Source: Flavobacterium sp. NKUCC04_CG (GTDB lineage: Bacteria > Bacteroidota > Bacteroidia > Flavobacteriales > Flavobacteriaceae). Taken from it: a DNA stretch of 64,000 nucleotides. Below are positions 45,516 to 53,255 of the stretch, piece by piece (position 1 is the stretch's first letter; every line of letters begins with the position of its first letter). Below the pieces are notes generated by a model. That model did no database searches. It was not told the DNA's origin and saw nothing but the letters and a program-made list of their open reading frames with translations. A program made the translations under genes and the position numbers. Location: NCBI RefSeq assembly GCF_019345525.1, contig NZ_JAHKRA010000004.1:62001-126000 (forward strand), read 5' to 3'.

Positions 45516-45708
45516 TTCAGCTAACACAAGTTTGGCGCAATGGCGGGTAAAGGCAAACTATTAGGTTGGTTTTATTTTTTGTCGCACTCGCCTATTTCCT
45601 TTTTATTTATTAAATTTAAAAATCAAAAGGCGTTGCTTAGTTTTGGTTAATCGTAAAGTTCCGGCTTTATTTTTTCGCCACATGCGCCAAGCTTCGTCAT
45701 GTTAGCGG
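45516..45708 (+). repeat. attC-like site 4 (complete)
   Basis: R'' TTCAGCTAAC (45516-45525) is the exact reverse complement of the cassette 4 5' end GTTAGCTGAA (44456-44465). R' is GTTAGCGG (45701-45708). TTTGGCGCAATGGCG pairs well with CGCCACATGCGCCAAG. The best imperfect palindrome of the set. Confidence 0.85.
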
Positions 45709-45747
45709 TCATTGTAATGAAAACTCTCTTAAACCAAAATAAGAATT

Positions 45748-46113
45748 ATGGAGCATACATTTGAAGCAGGAATAAACATTGCGATAAAAATACCCAAAAG
45801 TAAATATGACGCAACGGTAGATTTTTATCGAGACGTATTAAAATTTGAAGTTAAAGAAGTTCAAATAACAAATCCGACAGTTTCGAAAACTCATTCTGTT
45901 AAGTTTGGAGCAAATGTTATCTGGCTAGATTGCGTTGACAATTACACGCATTCGGAAACTTGGCTACAATTAACAGTCCCAAATGTAGAAGAGGCGACAG
46001 AATATTTAAAATCAAACGGTGTCGAAACTTGTGATGAAATTGAAGAGTTACCAAAAGATATGCATTGGATTGCTGATCCAGCTGGAACAGTTTTTAATTT
46101 GCAGAAAAAGTAA
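45748..46113 (+). CDS. Cassette 5 protein: VOC (glyoxalase/bleomycin-resistance-like) protein
   Basis: A 121-residue protein with the vicinal-oxygen-chelate pattern: INIAIKIPKSKYDATVDFYRDVLKFEVKE at the N-terminus, LQLTVPNVEEATEYLKSNGV in the second half-repeat and HWIADPAGTVFNLQ at the end. Such small single-module proteins act as dimers and include antibiotic-resistance proteins as well as many of unknown role. Confidence 0.8.
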   Translation: MEHTFEAGINIAIKIPKSKYDATVDFYRDVLKFEVKEVQITNPTVSKTHSVKFGANVIWLDCVDNYTHSETWLQLTVPNVEEATEYLKSNGVETCDEIEELPKDMHWIADPAGTVFNLQKK

Positions 46114-46117
46114 AATT

Positions 46118-46265
46118 CACTAAACGAACTGCAAACAGCGGTTTTGCGCAACTTCTGTTTCATTGGTAAAAGAAACTGCTTTTTTCCATAACTTCGTTCG
46201 GTCCCGCCGAGAGAACCCAGTTCCAATTTCCTTAGCTGTCGCAAAGCACAGAGCTTTATGTGTAA
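46118..46265 (+). repeat. attC-like site 5 (degenerate)
   Basis: CACTAAAC at the left and CGCAAAGCACAGAGCTTTATGTG at the right have the layout of L'-R' but no exact R''/R' pair. The expected reverse complement of GTTAGCGG is not present. The apical hairpin is not clear. Confidence 0.4.
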
Positions 46266-46306
46266 ACCTTTGATAACCGACCGATCTAATAAACAACCGA
46301 CAAAAA

Positions 46307-46831
46307 ATGAATGCGTATTTTCCTTGTAAATTAGTTGAACACCCAAAAGGTTTTTCAATGATTTGTTCAGACTTTCATTATTTCGATAATTATTTTGGAG
46401 ATCAAGATTGTGGTGGTTACACGGTAGAAAGACTTGCGAAAAAACTTGTAGAAGAACATAAAATTCAAAAAGAAGTTAGTTTTGATAGTGAAGCGGGAAT
46501 GTTTTGTGCCTACTCACAAACTAAAGAAGATTTATTAAAGTTAGCTCAGTTGTTAAGAGATATAACAGGAGGTGAAGAAAACCATAGTGCACAAACTGAG
46601 GTTAACCCTAAAATCCCTCTTGAAGAAGCAGAGAAATTACTGCTAAATGGGTTTGTTATTGGATTAGATGAGCAAGCTCAAAATGACTTTTACAAATATG
46701 TTCATTATCCCAATTTGACAAATAAGCAAAGTGAGTATCTGAATTTTTTAAAAAGCGGGCCTGTAGTGCTAAATTTAAAGTTGCTACTCCTATATCCGCC
46801 AAAAACGAATTGTATTCGTTTTTTTTCCTAA
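46307..46831 (+). CDS. Cassette 6 protein: Imm51-like putative immunity protein, extended into attC
   Basis: A 174-residue protein. The N-terminal about 75 residues (FPCKLVEHPKGFSMICSDFH, GGYTVERLAKKLV, then SEAGMFCAYSQTKEDLL) look like the Imm51 family of polymorphic-toxin immunity proteins. The last about 26 residues (from LKSGPVVLN) are translated from the attC-like palindrome itself, so the natural stop was probably lost. No toxin gene is adjacent. Confidence 0.6.
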   Translation: MNAYFPCKLVEHPKGFSMICSDFHYFDNYFGDQDCGGYTVERLAKKLVEEHKIQKEVSFDSEAGMFCAYSQTKEDLLKLAQLLRDITGGEENHSAQTEVNPKIPLEEAEKLLLNGFVIGLDEQAQNDFYKYVHYPNLTNKQSEYLNFLKSGPVVLNLKLLLLYPPKTNCIRFFS

Positions 46832-46945
46832 ATTTAAGCCCTATAAATTCGTTTTGGCAACTGGGAGTAAAAGGATGAAAATTTCGTTTTCAAAACCCTG
46901 CCTTCGCCAAGCCCTGAAACATCACCTGCAATTACACCACCACTC
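46750..46945 (+). repeat. attC-like site 6 (R boxes lost)
   Basis: The apical hairpin is clear (GCCAAAAACGAATT with AATTCGTTTTGGC), and TTCGCCAAGCCCTGAAAC matches the L' side of sites 3 and 4, but GTTA is replaced by ATCA. The left arm is read through by the cassette 6 gene. Confidence 0.6.
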
Positions 46946-46948
46946 TTT

Positions 46949-47911
46949 ATGACAGAAAAATGGATACATTCCATGGACGGAGTTCCTTGGACAAAAGCTA
47001 AAATGACAAAGGCTGTTGAAATATTACGGACTGATGCTGCTGTAACTTTTGCCTTTGGAGCAGAAAAACTATCCGTATTAGAAGAATTAGATGAAATGGT
47101 ATTTAGTGTAAGACCGGATTTGATTTTGCACGTTTGGAGCGTTTCTGATAAAAGAATTATAACAGATGAAGAGTTGGCTTCATTAACAAAAATGAAGCAT
47201 GTTAGAAAACTGCATTTTAGTGGGTTTAACAATACCACATTACAGCCGGTTTCTCAAATGACACAATTGACCAGTTTGCAATTGGAACCGAATAAAAAGC
47301 TGGACATTTCTTTTGTGGAGAAGCTAAGTTTATTAACTAACATAAGTCTGACCGGAAGTTTTGTTGATATAGAAGCTTTGTCTAATTGTAGCGATTTGAC
47401 AACAATTTATCTGTCTGCAACAGCGAACTCCTTTAGCTTTTTAAAATCTTTAAACAAGATTGAAAAATTTAGTATTGACAATTGTAGTGCTCCAAATGAT
47501 TTCAGCTCGTTTAACAAGCCGTCCTTGCGCAATCTTAGTCTTACTTCGATAAAGCTGTTAGAAAACGTAGCTAGTTTGGCAGACTTTGAAAGCTTAGAAT
47601 CCTTAAAACTCGACGCATCAAGAGTAAAAACACTACCCAATTTAATTGGACTTAAAGAGCTAAAAAAATTGGAGCTGGCTAATATGAAAGTTTGGAATAA
47701 TCCCGAAGTTCTAAAGTCCTTGCGAAAATTAGAAGCATTGGAGTTAAATGAAATCAATACGAAATTAAAGGCAGAGCAATTTTACTTTCTTACGGAAATA
47801 GACACTTTAAAAACACTTGATTTTAGATTTATGGACTATAATAAAGCTAGAATTGAAAAACTTAATACAATTTTCAAGGAAAAAAATAAAGCCAATATTC
47901 TAAGAAAATAA
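46949..47911 (+). CDS. Cassette 7 protein: leucine-rich-repeat protein
   Basis: A 320-residue protein without signal peptide. From about residue 85 it has about nine LRR units of 20-24 residues, e.g. LTSLQLEPNKKLDISFVEKL and LESLKLDASRVKTLPNLIGL. The N-terminal MDGVPWTKAKMTKAVEIL is not part of the repeats. Probably a protein-binding module in the cytoplasm. The cassette 7 5' end (CTGCAATTA) matches the reverse complement of its 3' end (TAATTGCAG) although the GTT/AAC core is not conserved. Confidence 0.75.
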   Translation: MTEKWIHSMDGVPWTKAKMTKAVEILRTDAAVTFAFGAEKLSVLEELDEMVFSVRPDLILHVWSVSDKRIITDEELASLTKMKHVRKLHFSGFNNTTLQPVSQMTQLTSLQLEPNKKLDISFVEKLSLLTNISLTGSFVDIEALSNCSDLTTIYLSATANSFSFLKSLNKIEKFSIDNCSAPNDFSSFNKPSLRNLSLTSIKLLENVASLADFESLESLKLDASRVKTLPNLIGLKELKKLELANMKVWNNPEVLKSLRKLEALELNEINTKLKAEQFYFLTEIDTLKTLDFRFMDYNKARIEKLNTIFKEKNKANILRK

Positions 47912-47990
47912 TTGCAGTTAAGGTGGGTTTTGCTATTGTAGTGCTTAATTTTACATGCGGCTTTCTTTTTTGCTGCCAGAGATGTTAGCC
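47905..47990 (+). repeat. attC-like site 7 (shortened)
   Basis: About 85 nt. It keeps a left arm TAATTGCAGTTAAGG and a right end with GATGTTAGCC (GTTAGCC at 47984-47990), but most of the inner arms and the apical hairpin seen in sites 1-4 are gone. GCGGC and GCTGC keep a small stem. Confidence 0.5.
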
Positions 47991-48036
47991 TTAATTAAAA
48001 AAACACTGATTACAGAGAATTTTCCAAAATAAAAAA

Positions 48037-49047
48037 ATGCAACAAACTAAATCAATAATTTTCGGACTCATAATGATACTTTTCTCGATGCCATTATTTG
48101 CTCAGGAATCCAATGAAATCGAAACGATTACGAGAGAAATTCAGTCGCTTTACCAAAACTTAGAAGTTGATGATTATCAAAATATCTTACCTTATAAAGT
48201 GAAAGAGAAAACGGGCTTTGTTAACGCAAAAAATAAAAAACGGATCTTAAAACCAACTGCTAATCTGAAACAAGTAACCCTTGCAAAACCTAATATTACA
48301 GGTGTTTACAAGGGGGATTATGAATATGAAATCAACGCTAAAACGCAAGAAGTTCATGTGACAAAGATATATAGAGATCAAAATCTAATGGCTATGGAAG
48401 GTCCCCGTCAACCAAAAATAGACGTACTGGATTCTAAAGACGGATACAAAGGTTTTAAGGTAGATGATAATGGGAAGTTAGTAGCTTATTCGGATTTATA
48501 CTATGCTCAAAGTCATCACGAATTTAATGTAAGCCCTTTTAAATTCAAAGGTAAATATTATGCTATAGCGACTAAGAAAACGGGTGATGATGAATATTTT
48601 GATGGAATAATTGATACGGAGGGAAATGCTTTACCTCAGTTTAATTTTAATGAAAAATGTATTAATAAAATTAAAGAAGAAACGGATGATATTTGGTTTA
48701 CTACCGGGCTTTGTCGTGGTTTAAAAGGATCTTTAGTTAGTTTTAATGGAAAGATAAAATTTAAAAATGAGCTTTTGGGTTGGTTAAACAGCTCTGGTAA
48801 TATTTTTAAGTACAATCACAATCACGATGACAAATGGACTACCCACGGTATTTTTGATACAGATAAATTAGAATGGATTATAAAACCTCAATCCAAAATA
48901 TACATTAGAAAATTAGATTATACCAGCTACGAAAAATTAGATCAGGACAATATAACTGATGGCCCTAAAGCATCGATTTATTTCTTGGTAGAAGATGGAA
49001 ACAAATCGTATTATATGGATTTGAGTTTAAATAAATATTTACCTTAA
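48037..49047 (+). CDS. Cassette 8 protein: secreted WG-repeat-like protein
   Basis: A 336-residue protein with a signal peptide ending PLFAQ. The rest has beta-rich repeats reminiscent of WG/KWG repeats (GFVNAKNKKRILKP, FDGIIDTEGNALPQ, THGIFDTDKLEWIIKP). The function is unknown. It would be exported to the periplasm or surface. Confidence 0.65.
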   Translation: MQQTKSIIFGLIMILFSMPLFAQESNEIETITREIQSLYQNLEVDDYQNILPYKVKEKTGFVNAKNKKRILKPTANLKQVTLAKPNITGVYKGDYEYEINAKTQEVHVTKIYRDQNLMAMEGPRQPKIDVLDSKDGYKGFKVDDNGKLVAYSDLYYAQSHHEFNVSPFKFKGKYYAIATKKTGDDEYFDGIIDTEGNALPQFNFNEKCINKIKEETDDIWFTTGLCRGLKGSLVSFNGKIKFKNELLGWLNSSGNIFKYNHNHDDKWTTHGIFDTDKLEWIIKPQSKIYIRKLDYTSYEKLDQDNITDGPKASIYFLVEDGNKSYYMDLSLNKYLP

Positions 49048-49050
49048 AAC

Positions 49051-49099
49051 AAATTCGCTTCAATTTTTGCCACTGATGGCAAAGCCCGAAACGCTAGCC
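49051..49099 (+). repeat. attC-like site 8 (right half only)
   Basis: TTCGCTTCAATTTTTGCCAC matches the same stretch of site 3 (one gapless difference region), followed by GGCAAAGCCCGAAACGCTAGCC, where GTTAGC has become GCTAGC. The left half and hairpin are absent. Confidence 0.55.
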
Positions 49100-49140
49100 G
49101 TCATGGTAGATTGATACCCTAAATATTGAACAAATACAAA

Positions 49141-49254
49141 ATGATAGACCATTTGCCGACCTATATTTCGCTGACTTTTGTACTGACAACCATGGCGACT
49201 TTATTGCTTTTTATTGGGACATCTAACATCGATCAGACAATTGATAAAGTATAA
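49141..49254 (+). pseudogene. Cassette 9 gene remnant (start of a membrane protein)
   Basis: Only 37 codons remain: a hydrophobic N-terminal helix (LPTYISLTFVLTTMATLLLF) preceded by an ATG, then the frame stops. It looks like the beginning of a membrane-protein gene whose remainder was deleted. It lies between two attC right halves. Confidence 0.5.
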
Positions 49255-49283
49255 AACCGAAACAATAACGAACAAATAACAAG

Positions 49284-49320
49284 GAGTTTACCCCGCCATC
49301 GCAAACCCCGAAACCTTAGG
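49284..49320 (+). repeat. attC-like site 9 (right end only), last of the array
   Basis: CCGCCATCGCAAACCCCGAA followed by ACCTTAGG matches the L'-R' part of sites 3 and 8, with CTTAGG in place of GTTAGG. It overlaps the stop codon of the PIN-domain gene on the minus strand, marking the boundary to the next block. Confidence 0.5.
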
Positions 49321-49831
49321 TAATATGTTCAGAACGCGACCAATAATCCAATCGTTGCTTTTTTGAATCAATAGGCAAACGTTCATTTAATAAATATAAT
49401 TGATTCAGTTTTTTAATGGCTAATTCAAAAGATAGTAAACCAACAAGTAATAATTGGTCAAAAATATATAGAATGCCTCGCACTTCTACACCGTCAGCTA
49501 AAGATTGTTTTCTTAGTTTACCGTCACCTGTTAAAAGGATAGCTGCATTCTTTTTTGCGTGATACCATACGGAACAATCTTCAACACTTAATCCATTATT
49601 TGTAGATAGAAGTTTAAATATATTAAGCAAATCATCTTCGGAAGATTCAATTAATATTAAAGATTGGTTTTGAATAAATGGCTGTATAACATTCTTTTGC
49701 TCTTCGTAAAGTTCTTCAAAAACAAAATCTGTTGTTTTCAATTCTAAATTTTGGAAACTAAAAAATACTTCAACTAAATCTAAATGAAATAGGTCGATTA
49801 AGATATTGGCATCGTTTATTACTATCCTCAT
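49316..49831 (-). CDS. PIN-domain protein (partner of XRE-ImmA)
   Basis: A 171-residue protein with a PIN-type start (MRIVINDANILIDLF, D7 and D13) and further acidic positions at GLSVEDCSVWYHAKK and LLTGDGKLRK, the three acidic clusters of PIN RNases. It follows the XRE-ImmA gene after 10 bases on the same strand. Such a pair can be a toxin-antitoxin-like module, with the PIN protein as the RNase. Its stop overlaps the last attC remnant. Confidence 0.75.
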   Translation of the reverse strand: MRIVINDANILIDLFHLDLVEVFFSFQNLELKTTDFVFEELYEEQKNVIQPFIQNQSLILIESSEDDLLNIFKLLSTNNGLSVEDCSVWYHAKKNAAILLTGDGKLRKQSLADGVEVRGILYIFDQLLLVGLLSFELAIKKLNQLYLLNERLPIDSKKQRLDYWSRSEHIT

Positions 49832-49841
49832 GCTATTTTAT

Positions 49842-50888
49842 TTACATAGTTGAATTCTCTAATACTTCATTGATATTAATATTTAATAACGAAGCTGCTT
49901 TACTAGATGAAATTAACTCCTGTGAAAATGCACGGTAAACTAATTGTTCATATCTATTGGATATTTCTGGAGTTTGAAATCGTTGAGCATCGACCTCATG
50001 TTTTAATCGGGGGTCATAATTTAGCTTTTTATAAAATTCAACTACTCTATTTCCACTTAATATCTTGCAATCTTTCAATCTATAAATTATCGCTCTAATA
50101 CTTATACCATATTTACGTTGTACTTCTATTAGTTCCTTAAGTGATATACTTTCTCTTCCTTCTCCGAATTCTTTCAAAACCATAGATTTAGGGAGTAAAA
50201 ATTCTGATGCAAACCTATTGCATATTTGCTCCTCAAATTTAACATCGCACTGAGGTAAGTCTAATAATAGATGTCCTAATTCATGCAATAGAGTAAACCG
50301 TTTCCTTTCGACATTAAAATTCTTATTTACAACAATCACTGGATATTTTTCACTCACGATTGATGCAAGACCATCAAAATTATTTTGAGGTTCATCAATT
50401 TCAATAACTTTAATTTCTTTATCTTCTAATAGTTGAACAATATTATGTATTGGATTAAAACCAATTTCCCATTCATTTCTTAATTCTTTTACAACATTTT
50501 CGATATCTTCTAAAGAACTTACCTTTCTCTTATTTAATGGATTGTCAAAAGAATTATTAATTTGTAATATATTTTCAATTTCCAAATAATGAGATAATTG
50601 ATTTTTAATTTCTTCTTTTAAAGCATTAATTTTTTTTACAGAAAAAGAACTTCTTTTACGGAAATTAACATCTCCTAATTCAACATACGAAGGAGTGAAA
50701 AAATAATCCAATTTTACTTTCAATGATTTTGCCAACTGAATAAATGTCTTACTAGATGGCATTGAACTTCCATTTTCGTATTTCGAAATCATCTGTTTTG
50801 ATACCCCGATTAAGTCGGCAAGTTCTTGTAATGACATAGCATTGAGAACCCTAGCTTGACGTATTTTTTGTGAAACAATTTCTTTCAT
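49842..50888 (-). CDS. XRE regulator fused to ImmA/IrrE metallopeptidase
   Basis: A 348-residue protein. Residues 8-62 are a Cro/C1-type helix-turn-helix (MSLQELADLIGVSKQMISKY); residues about 140-270 are an ImmA/IrrE (COG2856) domain with the zinc motif HELGH (H202, E203, H206). Such proteins repress their own operon and can be cleaved or can cleave partner repressors under stress. The near-perfect palindrome upstream (50903-50938) covers the promoter, consistent with autoregulation. First gene of a unit with the PIN gene. Confidence 0.85.
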   Translation of the reverse strand: MKEIVSQKIRQARVLNAMSLQELADLIGVSKQMISKYENGSSMPSSKTFIQLAKSLKVKLDYFFTPSYVELGDVNFRKRSSFSVKKINALKEEIKNQLSHYLEIENILQINNSFDNPLNKRKVSSLEDIENVVKELRNEWEIGFNPIHNIVQLLEDKEIKVIEIDEPQNNFDGLASIVSEKYPVIVVNKNFNVERKRFTLLHELGHLLLDLPQCDVKFEEQICNRFASEFLLPKSMVLKEFGEGRESISLKELIEVQRKYGISIRAIIYRLKDCKILSGNRVVEFYKKLNYDPRLKHEVDAQRFQTPEISNRYEQLVYRAFSQELISSSKAASLLNININEVLENSTM

Positions 50889-50902
50889 AACAATTTAATT
50901 TA

Positions 50903-50938
50903 GTTGACACATATTACAAAAATAGTAATTTTGTCAAC
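50903..50938 (-). promoter_or_regulatory. Palindromic operator over the XRE-ImmA promoter
   Basis: GTTGACA...ATTAC and GTAAT...TGTCAAC form two nested inverted repeats over 36 bases. On the minus strand the central part reads TATTTTTG, a TAnnTTTG -7 box, so repressor binding would block RNA polymerase. Confidence 0.7.
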
Positions 50939-51134
50939 CCAATCAAGTTTTTGATTACATTTTAGCACATCGCCTATCAGGGTTTTGGCGAAAAGGGAGG
51001 TTGCTTTTAATGTATAAATGGACATATTTCAAATACGCTGATAAATACTCCTAATCTGTAAATTAAAGACCGTTCTTCGTTTTTTACAGCAAATTAATTA
51101 TCTTTAACTCAGAGATTATTTTAATTTTGACGGC

Positions 51135-51548
51135 ATGACACAAAACACCACTAACCGAAAGATTCATCAAGGAAGAAATATCAAACGTTTTCGAGAAATG
51201 TTGGGCATCAAACAAGACGCTTTAGCCTTTGAATTGGGTGAGGATTGGAATCAGCAAAAAATATCACTTTTAGAGCAAAAAGAAGCCATAGAAAGCAGTT
51301 TGCTACAACAAGTAGCTCAAATACTTAAAGTTCCTGTAGAAGCGATTGAAAACTTTGATGAAGAGCAAGCTGTAAACATTATTGCTAGTACATTTGGTGA
51401 TAATGCTTTTAATTACGGGACAGTAAACATAAATCCAGTTGAAACCATATTAAAACTTCACGAAGAAAAAATTGCCCTATATGAGCGTATGCTCAAAGAA
51501 AAAGACGAAATGATGTTGCGCTTGGAAAAGCTTATTCACAGTAAATAA
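51135..51548 (+). CDS. XRE-family transcriptional regulator with coiled-coil tail
   Basis: A 137-residue protein: helix-turn-helix at about residues 13-70 (IKRFREMLGIKQDALAFEL), then a short linker and a C-terminal coiled coil (HEEKIALYERMLKEKDEM). This type is frequent next to accessory genes in Bacteroidota; its target is unknown. It is divergent from the XRE-ImmA gene and followed by a strong terminator. Confidence 0.8.
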   Translation: MTQNTTNRKIHQGRNIKRFREMLGIKQDALAFELGEDWNQQKISLLEQKEAIESSLLQQVAQILKVPVEAIENFDEEQAVNIIASTFGDNAFNYGTVNINPVETILKLHEEKIALYERMLKEKDEMMLRLEKLIHSK

Positions 51549-51570
51549 AATAATTTATAACAGTCAAAAA

Positions 51571-51598
51571 AAAGCCTAACCTTTGCTTAGGCTTTTTT
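51571..51598 (+). terminator. Rho-independent terminator of the XRE gene
   Basis: AAGCCTAA (51572-51579) pairs with TTAGGCTT (51587-51594), followed by a T run. Confidence 0.85.
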
Positions 51599-52055
51599 AT
51601 GGCTACACACGGCTTTCTTCCCTTGCCGCACACATCCATTTGGGTGGTAACTACGCTTGAGCATTATCTCTTAAACTTTTAATTTTCACTCCTAGTGACC
51701 GTTTTAGTTTCCTGAATAAAAAAGTAAAAAAATCTTTTATGCCTATACAAAAATCGCCAATTTGATTGAGGATTTTTGTATGTAGGTATCGACGACACTA
51801 GGGAATTGACTTCATCGAATCGACAATTTTCTGCGCGCCTAAACGAATCGTTGTAATATTTGTGAGCTAGCTATTATTTACTTTTTTTTCATTAAGTGCT
51901 TAATTTACAAATAAATAATTATATTAGTAGCGGAGTTAAGGAATTGAGGACGAGGTCTTTTTTTACGAACACGAATGTTTTTCAATAAGTGAAAAATACG
52001 TTTTGGTTTGATTTTAAGAGCTCAACATCCACCAAGGCACGACTAAAGATTTGAG
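51599..52055. other. 457-base intergenic stretch with copy B of the array leader
   Basis: No coding sequence is supported. It holds an AAAAATC...GATTTTT inverted repeat near 51750 and, at 51893-51927, a segment identical at 32 of 35 positions to the leader next to the attI-like site (39091-39125). Similarity fades into TTTTTTACGAA (51958-51968), matching one half of the attI inverted repeat; the other half and a GTTRRRY box are missing. Confidence 0.5.
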
Positions 52056-52063
52056 TATATTTG
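52056..52063 (+). promoter_or_regulatory. -7 promoter element (TATATTTG)
   Basis: A perfect TAnnTTTG box, 22 bases before the TTG start of the ImmA-type gene at 52086. Confidence 0.5.
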
Positions 52064-52085
52064 CAAATAAATTAAAGAGTAATTC

Positions 52086-53255
52086 TTGAAAGTTGAACAA
52101 AACACAGAAAGACTGAAGTACTTACTGACACTGTTAAATATGTCGGTTGAAGAACTATTGCCTGTAATAAGTGAAGGTTTGACTAAACCCATTACAAAAG
52201 AGCAGATATTAAGTCCCAATATTGAATTGGGTCACCTTAAAAGAATTGATAAAGTTTTTAATAAGGGGATTCATTACTATTTAGACCCTAAATCGCCAGA
52301 CGTTTCTAAAGATGCAAGTATATTTTTTAGAAAGACAAAATTTGATGTTGATTTAAGTCTAGGTGCGAGAAAAATTGTAAATCATTTTGAAGAATTTAAA
52401 ATCTCTCTATCAGCCATTGCTGAGCTTTCAGATATAAAATTTGATAGAACATTGCCTCTTTTTACGATTAATAGCGAACCCAAAATTGTGGCAACAACAA
52501 TAAGAAGTTTGGTTAATCCTGAATTTAAGGTTAGGGATAAAGATTTTCTTACCGAGTTAATAAAAAAACTTGCGGCTAAAAATATTTTGGTATTTGAATT
52601 CGTAGAAACTTGGAATAAAAAAGAGAAAGCTAATATTGACGGCTTTTTCCTTAAACCCAATGTCATTGTACTCAAGCGTCAACAAACTTCTTTTAAAAGA
52701 GAAATTTTTACACTGGCCCACGAATTGGGACATTATCTTTTGAATGAAGAAGAGATAGACCGAATTGATTATCAAGACTTCGTCAACCAAAAATTATCAA
52801 GAATTGAAACTTGGTGTAATGATTTTGCTTTCTATTTTCTCAGTGGCGAATTGGAGCAAATCATTGGAACTATGGATAGCTCCAATGCCCATAATGATTA
52901 TAATATGGACTTGATTCAATCCATATCCGAAAAAACACATTTAAGTAGCATGGCTATTTTTACAAAACTACTGTTGCTTAATAAAATAAGCCCAGCGGAT
53001 TATAACCAAGTAAAAATTGGTTTTGATGAGGAATTTAGAATTAAAAGCGAAGCATTAAAAGCGAAAAGAGAATTAGATAAACTGAACGGGATTAAACCAG
53101 GTGGATCAACACCAATAGCAATTAAATCACCATTACTAGTATCAACAATTCAGACCGCATTTTACGAAGGCGTAATTAATGAGATTGAGTTTTGTAAAAA
53201 ACTAAATATAAAACCAGATAAAATAAATAGTTTCCTCTATGATAGTAGTAATTGA
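52086..53255 (+). CDS. ImmA/IrrE family metallopeptidase
   Basis: A 389-residue protein with the zinc-peptidase motif AHELGHYLLN (H212, E213, H216) and the FFRKTKF segment found before the catalytic domain in this group. The N-terminus (MSVEELLPVISEG) is a degenerate helix-turn-helix without a clear recognition helix. It is translated from a TTG at 52086; an ATG at 52140 would shorten it by 18 residues. It overlaps the next gene by 17 bases; the pair ImmA plus DUF4411-like PIN is a known recurrent association. Confidence 0.8.
   Translation: MKVEQNTERLKYLLTLLNMSVEELLPVISEGLTKPITKEQILSPNIELGHLKRIDKVFNKGIHYYLDPKSPDVSKDASIFFRKTKFDVDLSLGARKIVNHFEEFKISLSAIAELSDIKFDRTLPLFTINSEPKIVATTIRSLVNPEFKVRDKDFLTELIKKLAAKNILVFEFVETWNKKEKANIDGFFLKPNVIVLKRQQTSFKREIFTLAHELGHYLLNEEEIDRIDYQDFVNQKLSRIETWCNDFAFYFLSGELEQIIGTMDSSNAHNDYNMDLIQSISEKTHLSSMAIFTKLLLLNKISPADYNQVKIGFDEEFRIKSEALKAKRELDKLNGIKPGGSTPIAIKSPLLVSTIQTAFYEGVINEIEFCKKLNIKPDKINSFLYDSSN

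Larger units (their letters stand above)
38194..49320 (+). mobile_element. Integron-like gene-cassette array with divergent recombinase
   Basis: The region has the layout of an integron: a tyrosine recombinase on the minus strand, a 160-base leader with the insertion point, then nine plus-strand cassettes. Cassettes 1-4 are each bounded by complete attC-like sites of about 190 nt, and each has a 5' end that is the reverse complement of its own R'' box. Cassettes 5-9 have progressively damaged sites. Cassette genes are unrelated, AT-rich, all on one strand, with stops inside or next to R''. The recombinase is not a typical IntI (see its entry), so I call this integron-like. Confidence 0.8.

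Noticed and set aside
40262..45708. The long palindromes as simple transcription terminators
   Set aside because: They have no T run after the outer arms, their outermost boxes match the opposite end of the same cassette rather than each other, and they are far longer than terminators. The apical hairpins might still end transcripts.
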